A DNA stretch of 64,000 nucleotides. Source: Erythrobacter ani. Lineage in GTDB: Bacteria > Pseudomonadota > Alphaproteobacteria > Sphingomonadales > Sphingomonadaceae. Within the stretch, counting starts at the first letter, position 1. Every line of letters starts with the position of its first letter. Under the pieces are notes generated by a model. It worked only from the letters and a program-made list of their open reading frames with translations, was not told the origin of the DNA and made no database searches. The translations under genes were made by a program, and so were the position numbers. Shown here piece after piece: positions 9,464-17,694 of the stretch. The stretch lies in NCBI RefSeq assembly GCF_019204025.1, contig NZ_JAGSPB010000001.1:558001-622000 (forward strand). Reading direction: 5' to 3'.

Positions 9464-10156
9464 TTACGCGCCTTCGATACCAGCGGTATCGATCTTGAGG
9501 CCCGGTCCCATCGTTGTGGTGAGCGAAACCTTCTTCACGTATTTGCCCTTGGCACCCGAAGGCTTCGCCTTGACGATGGCCTGGGTTATCGCTTCGAAGT
9601 TTTCCTTCAGCGCATCATCGGAGAACGACAGCTTGCCGATGCCCGAGTGGATGATGCCCATCTTCTCGACGCGGAATTCGACCTGACCGCCCTTGGCATC
9701 CTTGACGGCCTGCTCGACGTTCGGCGTGACGGTGCCGAGCTTCGGGTTCGGCATCAGGCCTTTTGGGCCGAGAACCTTACCGAGACGGCCGACGACGCCC
9801 ATCATGTCAGGTGTAGCGATCACGCGGTCGTAATCGAGATTGCCGTTCTGCATGTCTTCCATCAGGTCTTCGGCGCCGACCTTGTCGGCTCCGGCTGCAG
9901 CGGCTTTCTCCGCGTTGTCGCCCTTGGCGAACACGGCGACCTTCACGTCCTTGCCCGTGCCCGAAGGCAGCGAGACCATGCCGCGGACCATCTGGTCGGC
10001 GTGGCGCGGATCGACACCAAGGTTCATCGCGATCTCGACGGTCTCGTCGAACTTCGCCTTGTGCGTCCGCAGGGTCGCGATTGCTTCGTCGACCGTGTAG
10101 AGCTTTTCGTTGTCCAGTTCGGCAACGGCTTTTTGCTTCTTCGTTTGCTTAGCCAT
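9464..10156 (-). CDS. rplA: 50S ribosomal protein L1
   Basis: A 230-residue L1 of usual length. Recognisable blocks are [25 protein letters not shown] near the N-terminus, [24 protein letters not shown] in the middle and the [15 protein letters not shown] block. L1 binds 23S rRNA in the L1 stalk and controls release of deacyl-tRNA. In many bacteria it also represses its own rplKA message; no leader site was identified here. It starts four bases after rplK, so the pair is co-transcribed and ends at the terminator at 9391-9423. Confidence 0.98.
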   Translation of the reverse strand: MAKQTKKQKAVAELDNEKLYTVDEAIATLRTHKAKFDETVEIAMNLGVDPRHADQMVRGMVSLPSGTGKDVKVAVFAKGDNAEKAAAAGADKVGAEDLMEDMQNGNLDYDRVIATPDMMGVVGRLGKVLGPKGLMPNPKLGTVTPNVEQAVKDAKGGQVEFRVEKMGIIHSGIGKLSFSDDALKENFEAITQAIVKAKPSGAKGKYVKKVSLTTTMGPGLKIDTAGIEGA

Positions 10157-10160
10157 TTTC

Positions 10161-10589
10161 TCAGCCCTCCACTTCGAGACCCATCGAACGCGCGGAGCCT
10201 TCGATGATTTTCATGGCCTGGTCGATGTCGTTCGCGTTGAGATCCTTCATCTTGGTCTCGGCGATTTCCTTGAGCTGGGCCTGGCTGATCTTGCCGACCT
10301 TGTTCTTGTTCGGCTCACCGGAACCCGATTTGATCTTCGCGGCCTTCTTCAGAAGGTAGGACGCTGGCGGGGTCTTGGTGGTGAAGGTGAACGAACGGTC
10401 CGCATAGACGGTGATCGTGGTAGGGATCGGCGCGTTCTTCTCGAGATCCTGCGTCGCGGCATTGAACGCCTTGCAGAATTCCATGATGTTGACGCCGCGC
10501 TGACCCAGCGCCGGGCCGATTGGCGGCGAGGGGTTTGCGGTGCCCGCGGGCACCTGAAGCTTGATATAGCCTTCGATTTTCTTGGCCAC
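10161..10589 (-). CDS. rplK: 50S ribosomal protein L11
   Basis: A 142-residue L11. It has the N-terminal domain with [32 protein letters not shown] (thiostrepton-site prolines) and the C-terminal RNA-binding domain ending [15 protein letters not shown]. It is the GTPase-centre protein and works with RelA and the factors. The start is a GTG at 10589 with a near-consensus AGGAGG about seven bases upstream. It is separated from nusG, its normal upstream neighbour, by about 4 kb of inserted genes, so it must now be expressed from a promoter in 10590-11054 or by readthrough. Confidence 0.98.
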   Translation of the reverse strand: MAKKIEGYIKLQVPAGTANPSPPIGPALGQRGVNIMEFCKAFNAATQDLEKNAPIPTTITVYADRSFTFTTKTPPASYLLKKAAKIKSGSGEPNKNKVGKISQAQLKEIAETKMKDLNANDIDQAMKIIEGSARSMGLEVEG

Positions 10590-11054
10590 GAAGGGCCTCC
10601 TTTCGCACTGTTCCCCGGTTCGATTGATCCGAGGTCATGTTAAGCGGTCCAGCGGCGGGCCTGACGGCCTGCCTCCCGCGCGGTTTCACGTCGATTTTGA
10701 CGAGAGCAGTGCACATAGCGATTTGCGCCCGCGATGCAACCGTGAATGCACGGCGCTCAGCCAATTCCCGGCTGAAGAATATGGGTGACACATTTCCCAA
10801 CATGTCACCCTGCAAAATCGCGCTTGAACGGCAGAACTCTGCGGGTTGCACAGTCCAGGACATGGGTGACACTTCTCCAACAGGCGCGCGTTTTGCAAAC
10901 GTCGATCATCATTCGCCGCTTTTGGCAGATAGGGCCAAAGTAGGAAAACTGGGCGGAGGCTCATACAGCTAGCGCTGGATTTCAGATTCGGGGTGCGAAG
11001 CCAACGTGGTGATCTACAGAAGCCGAAGACCCTGCTTCAAAAAGGTTACTCTTG
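10590..11054. other. 465-base intergenic region between rplK and a serine hydrolase gene
   Basis: No convincing gene: the short open frames here lack ribosome sites and recognisable protein character. It must hold the rplK promoter and leader (minus strand) and the serine hydrolase promoter (plus strand). No consensus promoter could be fixed by eye. It contains the GGGTGACA repeats described separately at 10781-10882. Confidence 0.6.
10781..10882. repeat. GGGTGACA inverted repeat plus a second direct copy
   Basis: GGGTGACA at 10783-10790 and its exact complement TGTCACCC at 10803-10810 form an 8-bp inverted repeat with a 12-base spacer. The left arm with its context (ATGGGTGACACATTTCCCAA, from 10781) recurs as a direct copy, ATGGGTGACACTTCTCCAA, from 10862, with one substitution and one base missing. 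Such paired copies in a non-coding gap look like remnants of insertion-element ends or a regulator site. No transposase is present. Confidence 0.6.
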
Positions 11055-12182
11055 ATGCGCTCGATCTCACTGTTGCTCCTTGGCATGATTGCCGTTCCCC
11101 TCGAACTCGCCCACGCAGAACCGCCGCAGGACCAGTCTGTCGAGCAAAAGCTGGCCGATTTTGACGCGTTTGCCCGCGAGCACCGGGTGGAAAATTCGGT
11201 GCTCAGCATGTCCTATGCCATCGTCAAGGACGGGGAGATCATCGCAGCCGAAGGGATCGGCTGGCAGGATCACGATGCGGAAGAGCGAACGACCGCGGAT
11301 ACCAGCTATCTCGTCGCTTCGATTACCAAGACTTTCACTGCAGCGACCTTGCTCGGCATGGATGCCGATGGGACCATAGATCTGGATGCCCCATTCACCG
11401 ATTTGAGTGATTGGGACGGTCGGTGTCAGTGGCTCTCCACCAGCGGCTTTCCCATGGGCGGGGGTGTACAGCTCGACGACGGATACACGCCGCCCAGTCT
11501 CGATTGTTCAGCCACGCTCAGCCTGCGCAACGTGCTGCAAATGCGCGTTCTTGGTGAGCCGGGCAGCAATTTCCTGTACAATCCGATTGTCTATGGTCGC
11601 CTCTCCAATTGGGTAGAGGAGCAGACCGGCGAACCCTTCGATATCTGGGTTCGCCGCCACGTCCTGGACAAAGCCGATTTGGCCAACATTGCCGCAGGCT
11701 GGCGCGATCCGAACGGCGGCGATGCGTTGCGGCTGCTCGCACCACCTTTCCGCCATGCTCCTGAGCAGGATGACAATCTCGATCCGTCCGCACTGCCCAA
11801 CCCCGAGATGAACGGTTCGAGCGGGATCATCGCGAGCGCACGCGCGCTCGCCGAGTATTCAATCGCGCTTGACGAAGGCCGAATTCTCGACCCTGAACTG
11901 CGCACTAAGATGTGGACCCCACCGCGTGAAGCGGACGGCAGCGAAGCCAGCTATGCCTATGGTTGGTGGGCCCAGCGATGGAATGGCAAGCAGCTCGTGT
12001 GGCATGGCGGCTGGTGGCCGGATGCCTATGCAGGTCTTCTGCTCAAGGTTCCCGATGATGGCCTGACGCTGGTTGCTCTTGGCAATACGGACGGGCTGAA
12101 CTGGGAAAACCGTCTGCAGGTGGCCGAAATCGAAAACTCTCCACTTGCCCTGAAGTTTCTCGAACTCTTCGCAAGCGACTAA
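11055..12182 (+). CDS. Serine hydrolase, beta-lactamase / penicillin-binding-protein-like family
   Basis: A 375-residue secreted protein. The signal peptide is MRSISLLLLGMIAVPLELAHA. The class C beta-lactamase-type SxxK motif is SITK at residues 89-92, in the context TSYLVASITKTFTAATLLGMD. Further blocks are YNPIVYGRLSNWVEEQTG and, near the C-terminus, LVWHGGWWPDAYAGLL, matching the HxG/KTG position. Members include D-aminopeptidases, esterases and beta-lactamases, so the substrate is open. I chose the ATG at 11055 over an adjacent TTG. The gene sits inside the interruption between nusG and rplK and is convergent with the GSCFA pair. Confidence 0.88.
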   Translation: MRSISLLLLGMIAVPLELAHAEPPQDQSVEQKLADFDAFAREHRVENSVLSMSYAIVKDGEIIAAEGIGWQDHDAEERTTADTSYLVASITKTFTAATLLGMDADGTIDLDAPFTDLSDWDGRCQWLSTSGFPMGGGVQLDDGYTPPSLDCSATLSLRNVLQMRVLGEPGSNFLYNPIVYGRLSNWVEEQTGEPFDIWVRRHVLDKADLANIAAGWRDPNGGDALRLLAPPFRHAPEQDDNLDPSALPNPEMNGSSGIIASARALAEYSIALDEGRILDPELRTKMWTPPREADGSEASYAYGWWAQRWNGKQLVWHGGWWPDAYAGLLLKVPDDGLTLVALGNTDGLNWENRLQVAEIENSPLALKFLELFASD

Positions 12183-12270
12183 GGGCGGGAAATCTTACTC
12201 GCCCTGCGCGGCGGCAGCGCCCGCGAGCGAACACCGATCAGTGACCGGTATCTCCCTCCCGGGTTCCGTC

Positions 12271-12302
12271 CTACTTGACCAGCTCAACCTGTTCCAAGTC
12301 GA
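12271..12302 (-). pseudogene. Duplicated 3' end of nusG (31/32 bases identical)
   Basis: On the minus strand this reads FDLEQVELVK and a TAG stop, against [14 protein letters not shown] in intact nusG (14648-14679). The match is 24 identical bases, one difference, then 7 identical bases, and it stops abruptly on both sides. It cannot encode a working NusG; a 16-codon frame opening at 12321 is the most it could give. It is best read as the displaced end of nusG left by integration of the segment between the two copies, or as a fragment of another nusG. Confidence 0.85.
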
Positions 12303-12374
12303 AGCGACGCATGGCTTTCATCGGATAAGACGTGGATAGAAGCAACGAATCAGGACGATCTCTTGTGGCCGCAA

Positions 12375-13415
12375 TCAATCCAAAGCTTGCTCTAGTTCTT
12401 CCTCATCGCACACCAAGTCAGGCTCGCTCTCCTTAACGGATGTAATCCTTAGTTGAAATTCCTCAGCAAGTGGGCCGGAAAAGAAATGACTCATCACGTG
12501 ATTCACCCCGAACTGGTTTACAGTGCGCTTGTCGGGATTGAAGAACATGCCTCCGTACGGATGGGTTGAGATGATTTCATAGGATGGAAAATAGGTCACA
12601 TCTTCGTAGTCATCGGCCATCTCCCCGGCCACACCGCGCAGGACCGATTTCGAATAAAACGTAGCGGGCAGCACGTGGTTATCGGTAGCGGTAGCCGTCA
12701 GCGGGACGGGGGAGACCGTCAGCAACATACGGGCATCCGGATTGATCGCCTTTAGCCGCTCCCACACTCCCCGTAGGTCTTTCGCGATCTCAGCATGCCG
12801 AAGGTTGTGGAAGCAGTATTTTTCAACCTCAAACGTGCCTGCGATTGTTCCCGGTGCCATCGGGAACATCGTGCCGTCTTCGACGAGTTCCCAACCTTCG
12901 GTCAGCCCCAATGTGAAAACGAACAAATCCAACGTCGCGAACATCTCTCGCACTTTGGCGAGGTGCCTTTCACGCAACATCAGCACCGCCTCGGCAGTGT
13001 CTTGCCCCACCGGCTCGATACCGGGACGAAGAGCATCAAAGTATCGGCCCTGCTTTTCCCAGACTCGTTCTGCAGGAATTCGCTCGCCGAACGCTTCGTC
13101 AAACAACTGGATTAGTTGTCTAGTCGTGTAAATATTGCCGTAGCGGCACGAGAAAACGCCGAAGCCCCAGCGGCGAGCTTCAGACTCAGTATCGAACAGT
13201 GGCGGTGCGGGTTCCATATCGATGAAGTTCGCGCCACGCCGGGCCAAATTGTTGCCGATGTGCTGAGCGAAGCAGCTTCCGGCAGTCGCAACCTTATGCT
13301 CCTTTTTCAACTGCAGCGGTTGCCACAGTTCTTCCATGTCGGCGAAATGTCTTTCTGCCACGGCCGGTCGCCAAAACGCTTTCGCGGGTTTGGATTTGTA
13401 GGGATTGTTACTCAT
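12375..13415 (-). CDS. GSCFA domain protein
   Basis: A 346-residue protein of the GSCFA family (related to the SGNH/GDSL hydrolase fold), named for the motif seen here at residues 46-50 in ATAGSCFAQHIG. Later blocks include FVFTLGLTEGWE and LLTVSPVPLTATATDNHVLPATFYSKSVLRGVAGEMAD, which resemble the family's conserved body and its Asp/His region. Family members are often near polysaccharide or cell-surface genes; the biochemical role is unproven. The upstream alpha/beta-hydrolase gene ends 10 bases before this start, so they form a two-gene unit. It lies in the nusG-repeat-bounded segment. Confidence 0.87.
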   Translation of the reverse strand: MSNNPYKSKPAKAFWRPAVAERHFADMEELWQPLQLKKEHKVATAGSCFAQHIGNNLARRGANFIDMEPAPPLFDTESEARRWGFGVFSCRYGNIYTTRQLIQLFDEAFGERIPAERVWEKQGRYFDALRPGIEPVGQDTAEAVLMLRERHLAKVREMFATLDLFVFTLGLTEGWELVEDGTMFPMAPGTIAGTFEVEKYCFHNLRHAEIAKDLRGVWERLKAINPDARMLLTVSPVPLTATATDNHVLPATFYSKSVLRGVAGEMADDYEDVTYFPSYEIISTHPYGGMFFNPDKRTVNQFGVNHVMSHFFSGPLAEEFQLRITSVKESEPDLVCDEEELEQALD

Positions 13416-13425
13416 GGCGAGAATC

Positions 13426-14346
13426 TCACATTTGCAGAAGATGACCGCGTATCAGTGCGGCGCGCTCTAAATCCTGTGCATCGAAAGAGAGAGACCTATC
13501 AACAGGTCGTGCGGAATCGACCCGCGCTTCGCGCAGCGCATGGCGCGCCACTAGTAGATCGTCTGCATTGATGGTCTTCGAGGTAAGAACAGCCCGGACC
13601 CAAGGTACCCACGCAGAGGGTGGGACCGAGCCGGAATGCCCGAGGATGTTCCAGAAACCAACGTCCAGAATCAGATTGGAGACATTGCTCGGATTCAGTT
13701 TCGAGGTGAAGTGTAAGAACTGAGTTTTTATGTGCCCATAGTCTCCCGCGCTTTGAAGATAGATAACGCGATTCGTGACAGGCTTCGCATAAATCGCACT
13801 TACAGAAATCGGCGCTTTTTGCTCGAACTTCTCGACCGTATCGCATGACGGCCAGCAAACTTGTCTCAGACGCTGAAATTGTGCATTCTGATAGTTCAGA
13901 AGATGCGTTTGGGGATTGGCTGCGACCGCGACGCTGCCTTCATCACGGGAAGAGTAAAACAGCGCCGCATAACCGCCTACGGATGCTCCGACATAAACTC
14001 GTCTTGGTGCCCCTAATGATCGAGCCACCTGTGCTATAAGTCCGCTCAATTTGTCGGGCAGGTTCCAGTTTTCTCCCCCAATGTACCAAGCCGCTCCAAG
14101 TTCAGGATCTGCCGCAAGGGTCGGATCGGATATCGAGATCTGATTTACGTCGATTGGCAAGAATGGTTGGAAGAACGGGTGGTCGCGCTTTTCCCTATTC
14201 AAAGCACCGTGAAAAATGATCACCAACGCCTTCATCCGGCCAGCCTTGTAGCGGAAAGGTATGCTTACACCGTCGTCGCTAAATACATACTGGCCGGCTT
14301 TCAACGGGCCATTGATCTCTCTAAGTCGAGCCGAATTTGAGCTCAT
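13426..14346 (-). CDS. Alpha/beta-hydrolase-like protein, partner of the GSCFA gene
   Basis: A 306-residue protein with hallmarks of the alpha/beta-hydrolase fold: a hydrophobic strand ending in an oxyanion-type HG ([11 protein letters not shown], residues 40-50) and a nucleophile elbow GASVGG at 120-125 with Ser122 ([18 protein letters not shown]). No signal peptide is seen. Precise family and substrate are not recognised; esterase, lipase-like or surface-glycan deacylase functions are possible. It is encoded just upstream of the GSCFA gene. The codon use and base composition look less GC-rich than in the surrounding housekeeping genes, consistent with transfer. Confidence 0.7.
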   Translation of the reverse strand: MSSNSARLREINGPLKAGQYVFSDDGVSIPFRYKAGRMKALVIIFHGALNREKRDHPFFQPFLPIDVNQISISDPTLAADPELGAAWYIGGENWNLPDKLSGLIAQVARSLGAPRRVYVGASVGGYAALFYSSRDEGSVAVAANPQTHLLNYQNAQFQRLRQVCWPSCDTVEKFEQKAPISVSAIYAKPVTNRVIYLQSAGDYGHIKTQFLHFTSKLNPSNVSNLILDVGFWNILGHSGSVPPSAWVPWVRAVLTSKTINADDLLVARHALREARVDSARPVDRSLSFDAQDLERAALIRGHLLQM

Positions 14347-14647
14347 TTCAAGTCTTTCATTTCGAGATATGGAGCTTCACACGACAGGGCTTCGAGAAAG
14401 AGATTGTCAGCTTCACCCAGGTCCGACCGCATTTCGCTCAAATGGCAGGTGAAACGCGCCTCGTCGAATCGAAACTGATTTTATTCTTGTGCGCCAATAT
14501 CGCCAATCATATCGGTAGCCTTATTCGCGCAAGGAATTACGGCGAGGTTCATGGGCATTACACAAGAATTGGGCCTACCAATGAGCGGGTAAGTTCCCAA
14601 GGTCAGGCTCAAGGAAGTAGATATCTGCGGGCGCTAACCCGCGCTCG
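14347..14647. other. 301-base gap downstream of nusG, no gene seen
   Basis: No gene is supported. It is AT-richer than average for the window, with stretches such as 14470-14520. A short GCGGG/CCCGC stem (14627-14642) sits just past the nusG stop but lacks a T-run, so it is weak as a terminator. If the nusG-end repeat marks an integration, this is the right-hand flank of the island and holds the promoter for the hydrolase-GSCFA pair. Confidence 0.5.
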
Positions 14648-14679
14648 CTACTTGACCAGCTCAACCTGTTCGAAGTCGA
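14648..14679 (-). repeat. nusG-end direct repeat, intact copy
   Basis: The functional copy of the 32-base repeat. It spans the last ten codons of nusG and the stop. The partner at 12271-12302 has the same orientation and differs at one position (14672 against 12295). Confidence 0.85.
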
Positions 14680-15184
14680 GCTCCACCGGCGTAGCGCGGC
14701 CAAAGATGGAAACGCTGACCTTGACCTTCGCCTTGTCGAAATCGAGTTCTTCGACCACGCCGTTGAAGCTGGCGAACGGACCGTCGAGCACCTTGACCTG
14801 GTCGCCGATTTCGTAATCGACATTGACCTGCTGCTTGGGAGCGGATTTGGCTTCTTCGACACCGCCGAAATAGCGCGCGGCTTCTTTTTCGCTGATCGGC
14901 TGCGGCTTGTTGCCGGAACCCAGAAAACCGGTGACTTTCGGCGTGTTCTTGACGAGGTGATAGACGTCATCCGTCATGTTCAGCTTGGCAAGGACGTAGC
15001 CGGGCATGAACTTGCGCTCGACCTGGACTTTCTTGCCGCGCTTGACCTCGGTGATGGTCTCGGTCGGAACTTCGACCTCCTCGACGCCTTCGGCCAGGCC
15101 AAGACGCTCCGCTTCGGACAAGATCGCTTCCTTGACCTTGTTTTCGAAGCCGGAATAGGCGTGAATGATGTACCAGCGAGCCAT
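14648..15184 (-). CDS. nusG: Transcription termination/antitermination factor NusG
   Basis: A 178-residue NusG. The NGN domain opens [21 protein letters not shown], the [33 protein letters not shown] block follows, and the C-terminal KOW domain carries [19 protein letters not shown]. It contacts RNA polymerase and Rho or ribosomal protein S10. AAGGAT lies a few bases upstream of the ATG. secE is 42 bases upstream, the standard order. The last 32 bases are duplicated at 12271-12302, and the usual downstream gene rplK is displaced by about 4 kb. Confidence 0.98.
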   Translation of the reverse strand: MARWYIIHAYSGFENKVKEAILSEAERLGLAEGVEEVEVPTETITEVKRGKKVQVERKFMPGYVLAKLNMTDDVYHLVKNTPKVTGFLGSGNKPQPISEKEAARYFGGVEEAKSAPKQQVNVDYEIGDQVKVLDGPFASFNGVVEELDFDKAKVKVSVSIFGRATPVELDFEQVELVK

Positions 15185-15225
15185 GGATTATCCTTGAGAA
15201 AAGGGCCTGCCTTGTCCGCGTCGTC

Positions 15226-15435
15226 CTAGACGAGCGTGAGCAGGAAATTGACGATTGCGTTAAACAGGCTGTCGATCCCGAAGAAGAACAGCGACAGGAT
15301 CACCATGAAGATGAAAACGAAGATCGCGGTGCGCACCGTCTCTTCGCGAGTGGGCCATACGACCTTGCCCGTTTCGGTGCGAACCTGGTTCACGAATTCG
15401 GGCAGGGATGTCTTGCGCTTTTTCTCTTCGGCCAT
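15226..15435 (-). CDS. secE: Preprotein translocase subunit SecE
   Basis: A 69-residue single-span SecE, the short form found in alphaproteobacteria. An N-terminal amphipathic region, SLPEFVNQVRTETGKVVWPTREET (residues 9-32), carries the family VxWPTxxE motif. One membrane helix follows at about 35-60 (IFVFIFMVILSLFFFGIDSLF). It clamps SecY in the inner membrane. It lies directly upstream of nusG, and the two are likely co-transcribed. Confidence 0.97.
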   Translation of the reverse strand: MAEEKKRKTSLPEFVNQVRTETGKVVWPTREETVRTAIFVFIFMVILSLFFFGIDSLFNAIVNFLLTLV

Positions 15436-15765
15436 TGGATCAGCCTCGTCCTTCTAAAACTGCGGTGCTTCCGGCGGTGACGTATAAGCCGCAAGGGCCG
15501 GATGCCAAGTCTGTCAGGTAAGTGTCGCCGCCGTCCGGGACAAGATCGCCGGAGGGACTTTTCAAACTGACAATGTCGGAAGACGGTTCGTCCCTTACGC
15601 CCCGCCCCGCGCAAAAGCAAGCGTGACGGCATGGCGAAAACGCACCAGTGGCGGGCAAATGCGAACCGGGGGCTAGTCAAGCCGGAAGTGCGGCTCTAGC
15701 GTGCGACGCTTCAATTCGGGATCACCCGTTCGGGGACGCATATCAATGTTCGAGGGGAAGCCATA
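15436..15765. other. 330-base divergent intergenic region between secE and the AGCS symporter
   Basis: It should hold the secE-nusG promoter (minus) and the symporter promoter (plus). An open frame of about 72 codons with a TTG start exists on the minus strand but has no ribosome site and no protein-like composition, so it was not called. No further structure is evident. Confidence 0.5.
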
Positions 15766-17283
15766 ATGGCTGCAACACCGACCGGCGCGGAAGCTTGGAT
15801 CGCGCCGATCACCAATGTTTCGGATTTCATCTGGGGCGGCACTTGGAACGGGGCCGAGGTGCTCCCCTTCCCGCCAATGACGATCATCCTGCTGGGCATC
15901 GGCCTGTGGATCATGGTCGGGCTGAAATTCTATCCGCTCATCAAACTGGGCAGCGCATTCAAGGGGCTGTTTGCCAGCCGCAAGGGTTCGGGCGACGGTG
16001 AGATTTCCCCGTTCGCCGCGCTTTCCACTGCGCTTTCCGGACAGGTCGGAACGGGTAATCTTGCGGGCGTCGCGACCGCGATTGCGCTGGGCGGACCCGG
16101 AGCGATCTTCTGGATGTGGGTGACCGCGCTGTTCGGCATGGCGCTTGCTTTTGCCGAGGGTTCGCTCGCCATCCGATACCGTGAGCGCACCAGCGACGGT
16201 GTGCTGCGCGGCGGTCCGATGACGTATATCATGATGGGTCTCGGACCGAAGTGGACATGGCTGGCCATCGTCTTCTGCATCGGCACGCTGTTCTCCGCAC
16301 TGGTCACGGGCAATTCGATTCAGGCGAATGCGGTTGCGGACGGGCTTAACGAGCTGTTCGGCATAGAGGAAGCGATCGGCGGAGCCATCGTCGCTGTACT
16401 CGTATTCGTCGTCATCATCGGCGGGATCAAATCGATCGGGAGCGTGGCTGAAAAGGTCATCCCGTTCATGGCGGGTGCGTATGTGATCATGGCAACAATC
16501 GCGCTGATCCTGAATTTTTCCGACCTGCCAGAGACATTCGGCCTGATCTTCTACGGCGCGTTCAACCCGCAGGCGGCGACGGGCGGTTTTGCCGGCGCAG
16601 CCATCATCATCGCGATTCGCGCTGGTGTGGCACGCGGATTGTTCTCGAACGAAGCAGGCCAGGGCTCCACCGCCATCGCCCACGCCGTGGCGCAGACCAA
16701 CGATCCCGAACAGCAGGGCCGCATGGCAATGCTGGGCACGTTCATCGATACGATCGTCATCTGCACCATGACGGCGCTGGTGATTCTGACCGTTCGCGGT
16801 GATTTCACCGCAGGCGGCGAAGCGGTGCTGCATGCCTGGCAATCGGACCGGGTCGGTTTCGAAATGACGAGCGGCGCGTTTGCAGCGGCATTCCCGATCG
16901 AGCTGGCGGGCATCCCGATCGGAACGCTGATCGCCAGCATCGCGCTCATCCTGTTCGTGTTCACCACCCTGTTGACGTGGTCGTATTACGGTGAGCGTGC
17001 GATCACTTTCATCTACGACCGCATTCCGGGATCGAGCCGGGGCGGCGAAAAGACACTCCATATCATCTGGCGCGTCGTCTGGTGCGTGGTGATCTGGCTT
17101 GCCGCTGCGCAGCCATCGGAACTTGTCTGGCGTCTTGGCGATATTTCCAACGCTGCAATGGCCTTGCCGAACTTGCTCGCGCTGGCGCTGCTTTCCGGAG
17201 TCGTGTTCGCGATTGCCAAGGGCAACAAAAAAGCCGGCAAGACCTACACAGCCGATACGCCGGAGGAACCGGAGGAATATTGA
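15766..17283 (+). CDS. Alanine/glycine:cation symporter, AGCS family
   Basis: A 505-residue inner-membrane transporter. The AGCS signatures are easy to see: PFAALSTALSGQVGTGNLAGVATAIALGGPGAIFWMW (about residues 80-116), GGPMTYIMMGLG, and GLFSNEAGQGSTAIAHA in the second half. Around ten hydrophobic segments are present. It imports alanine or glycine with Na+ or H+. The ATG has GAGGGGAAG just upstream. It is placed in opposite orientation between tRNA-Trp and secE, which are adjacent in many bacteria, so it is one of the two interruptions of this block. Confidence 0.95.
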   Translation: MAATPTGAEAWIAPITNVSDFIWGGTWNGAEVLPFPPMTIILLGIGLWIMVGLKFYPLIKLGSAFKGLFASRKGSGDGEISPFAALSTALSGQVGTGNLAGVATAIALGGPGAIFWMWVTALFGMALAFAEGSLAIRYRERTSDGVLRGGPMTYIMMGLGPKWTWLAIVFCIGTLFSALVTGNSIQANAVADGLNELFGIEEAIGGAIVAVLVFVVIIGGIKSIGSVAEKVIPFMAGAYVIMATIALILNFSDLPETFGLIFYGAFNPQAATGGFAGAAIIIAIRAGVARGLFSNEAGQGSTAIAHAVAQTNDPEQQGRMAMLGTFIDTIVICTMTALVILTVRGDFTAGGEAVLHAWQSDRVGFEMTSGAFAAAFPIELAGIPIGTLIASIALILFVFTTLLTWSYYGERAITFIYDRIPGSSRGGEKTLHIIWRVVWCVVIWLAAAQPSELVWRLGDISNAAMALPNLLALALLSGVVFAIAKGNKKAGKTYTADTPEEPEEY

Positions 17284-17332
17284 CGGGCGGCGCGCTTCGT
17301 CGCGCTGTCGACCGTTCCAGGCCTTAAAAGAC

Positions 17333-17366
17333 AAAGGGCGCTGCGGATCTCTCCGCAGCGCCCTTT
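17333..17366. terminator. Strong bidirectional terminator
   Basis: A perfect 14-bp stem, AAAGGGCGCTGCGG at 17333-17346 paired with 17353-17366, with a 6-base loop ATCTCT. It lies between the convergent symporter gene and the 49-residue gene and can end transcription in both directions. Confidence 0.85.
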
Positions 17367-17390
17367 AACCTTTGAGACTGGTGCCCGGGA

Positions 17391-17540
17391 TTACCGGGGA
17401 CCGAACCAGCGTTCCAGCAGGCCGGGCTCTTCCATCGGCTGGATCCGGCCATATTTGATCTGGCGGAGCGAAGCGTCGGTGTGCGGGCGCGGGTTGGTCC
17501 ATGCGTCTGGCTTGCTGGAGCGGATCGGAGCGCTCGTCAT
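17391..17540 (-). CDS. Small conserved-looking protein, 49 residues
   Basis: A 49-residue reading frame with strong support. It has an AAGGAG ribosome site seven bases before the ATG at 17540, it sits 25 bases upstream of a strong terminator, and it has coherent protein character. It begins MTSAPIRSSKPDAWTNPRPH and ends EEPGLLERWFGPR. It is soluble, with no signal or membrane segment; the tryptophan- and proline-rich composition suggests a binding peptide rather than an enzyme. Function is unknown. I believe similar short proteins occur in other sphingomonads but could not check. Confidence 0.75.
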   Translation of the reverse strand: MTSAPIRSSKPDAWTNPRPHTDASLRQIKYGRIQPMEEPGLLERWFGPR

Positions 17541-17694
17541 CTCATTGATCTCCTTGGCTAATCATCATGTCATATCGCTCTATTCAACCGCGATCGAATA
17601 GGTTGGTTCCCGTAGTGCGGATGACAGGATGCAGCAGGCACGCGGCGAACCGTGCGCCGCGCCTGTAAGAATACCGGGGAATGCCTGGGAAAAA

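Larger units (their letters stand above)
12271..14679. mobile_element. Candidate integrated island bounded by nusG-end direct repeats
   Basis: A segment of about 2.4 kb lies between two same-orientation copies of the final 32 bases of nusG. It holds just two genes, for a GSCFA protein and an alpha/beta-hydrolase, plus 300 non-coding bases. By eye its base composition is AT-richer than the ribosomal genes around it. An element that recombines within the 3' end of a conserved gene and restores the reading frame leaves this arrangement. No integrase, excisionase or terminal inverted repeats are visible, so the mechanism is inference. Confidence 0.5.

Noticed and set aside
12182-12205. AGGGCG/CGCCCT hairpin after the serine hydrolase gene
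   Set aside because: It has a short stem, with no T-run following; termination is uncertain.
14627-14642. Short GC hairpin just past the nusG stop as a terminator
   Set aside because: It has only five pairs and no T-run.
15440-15658. About 72-codon minus-strand frame upstream of secE
   Set aside because: It needs a TTG start with no ribosome site, and its composition is not protein-like; the region is more likely promoter sequence.
15673-17334. Long minus-strand open frame opposite the AGCS symporter
   Set aside because: It is an antisense shadow of a well-supported gene, its composition is low-complexity charged sequence, and it has no ribosome site.
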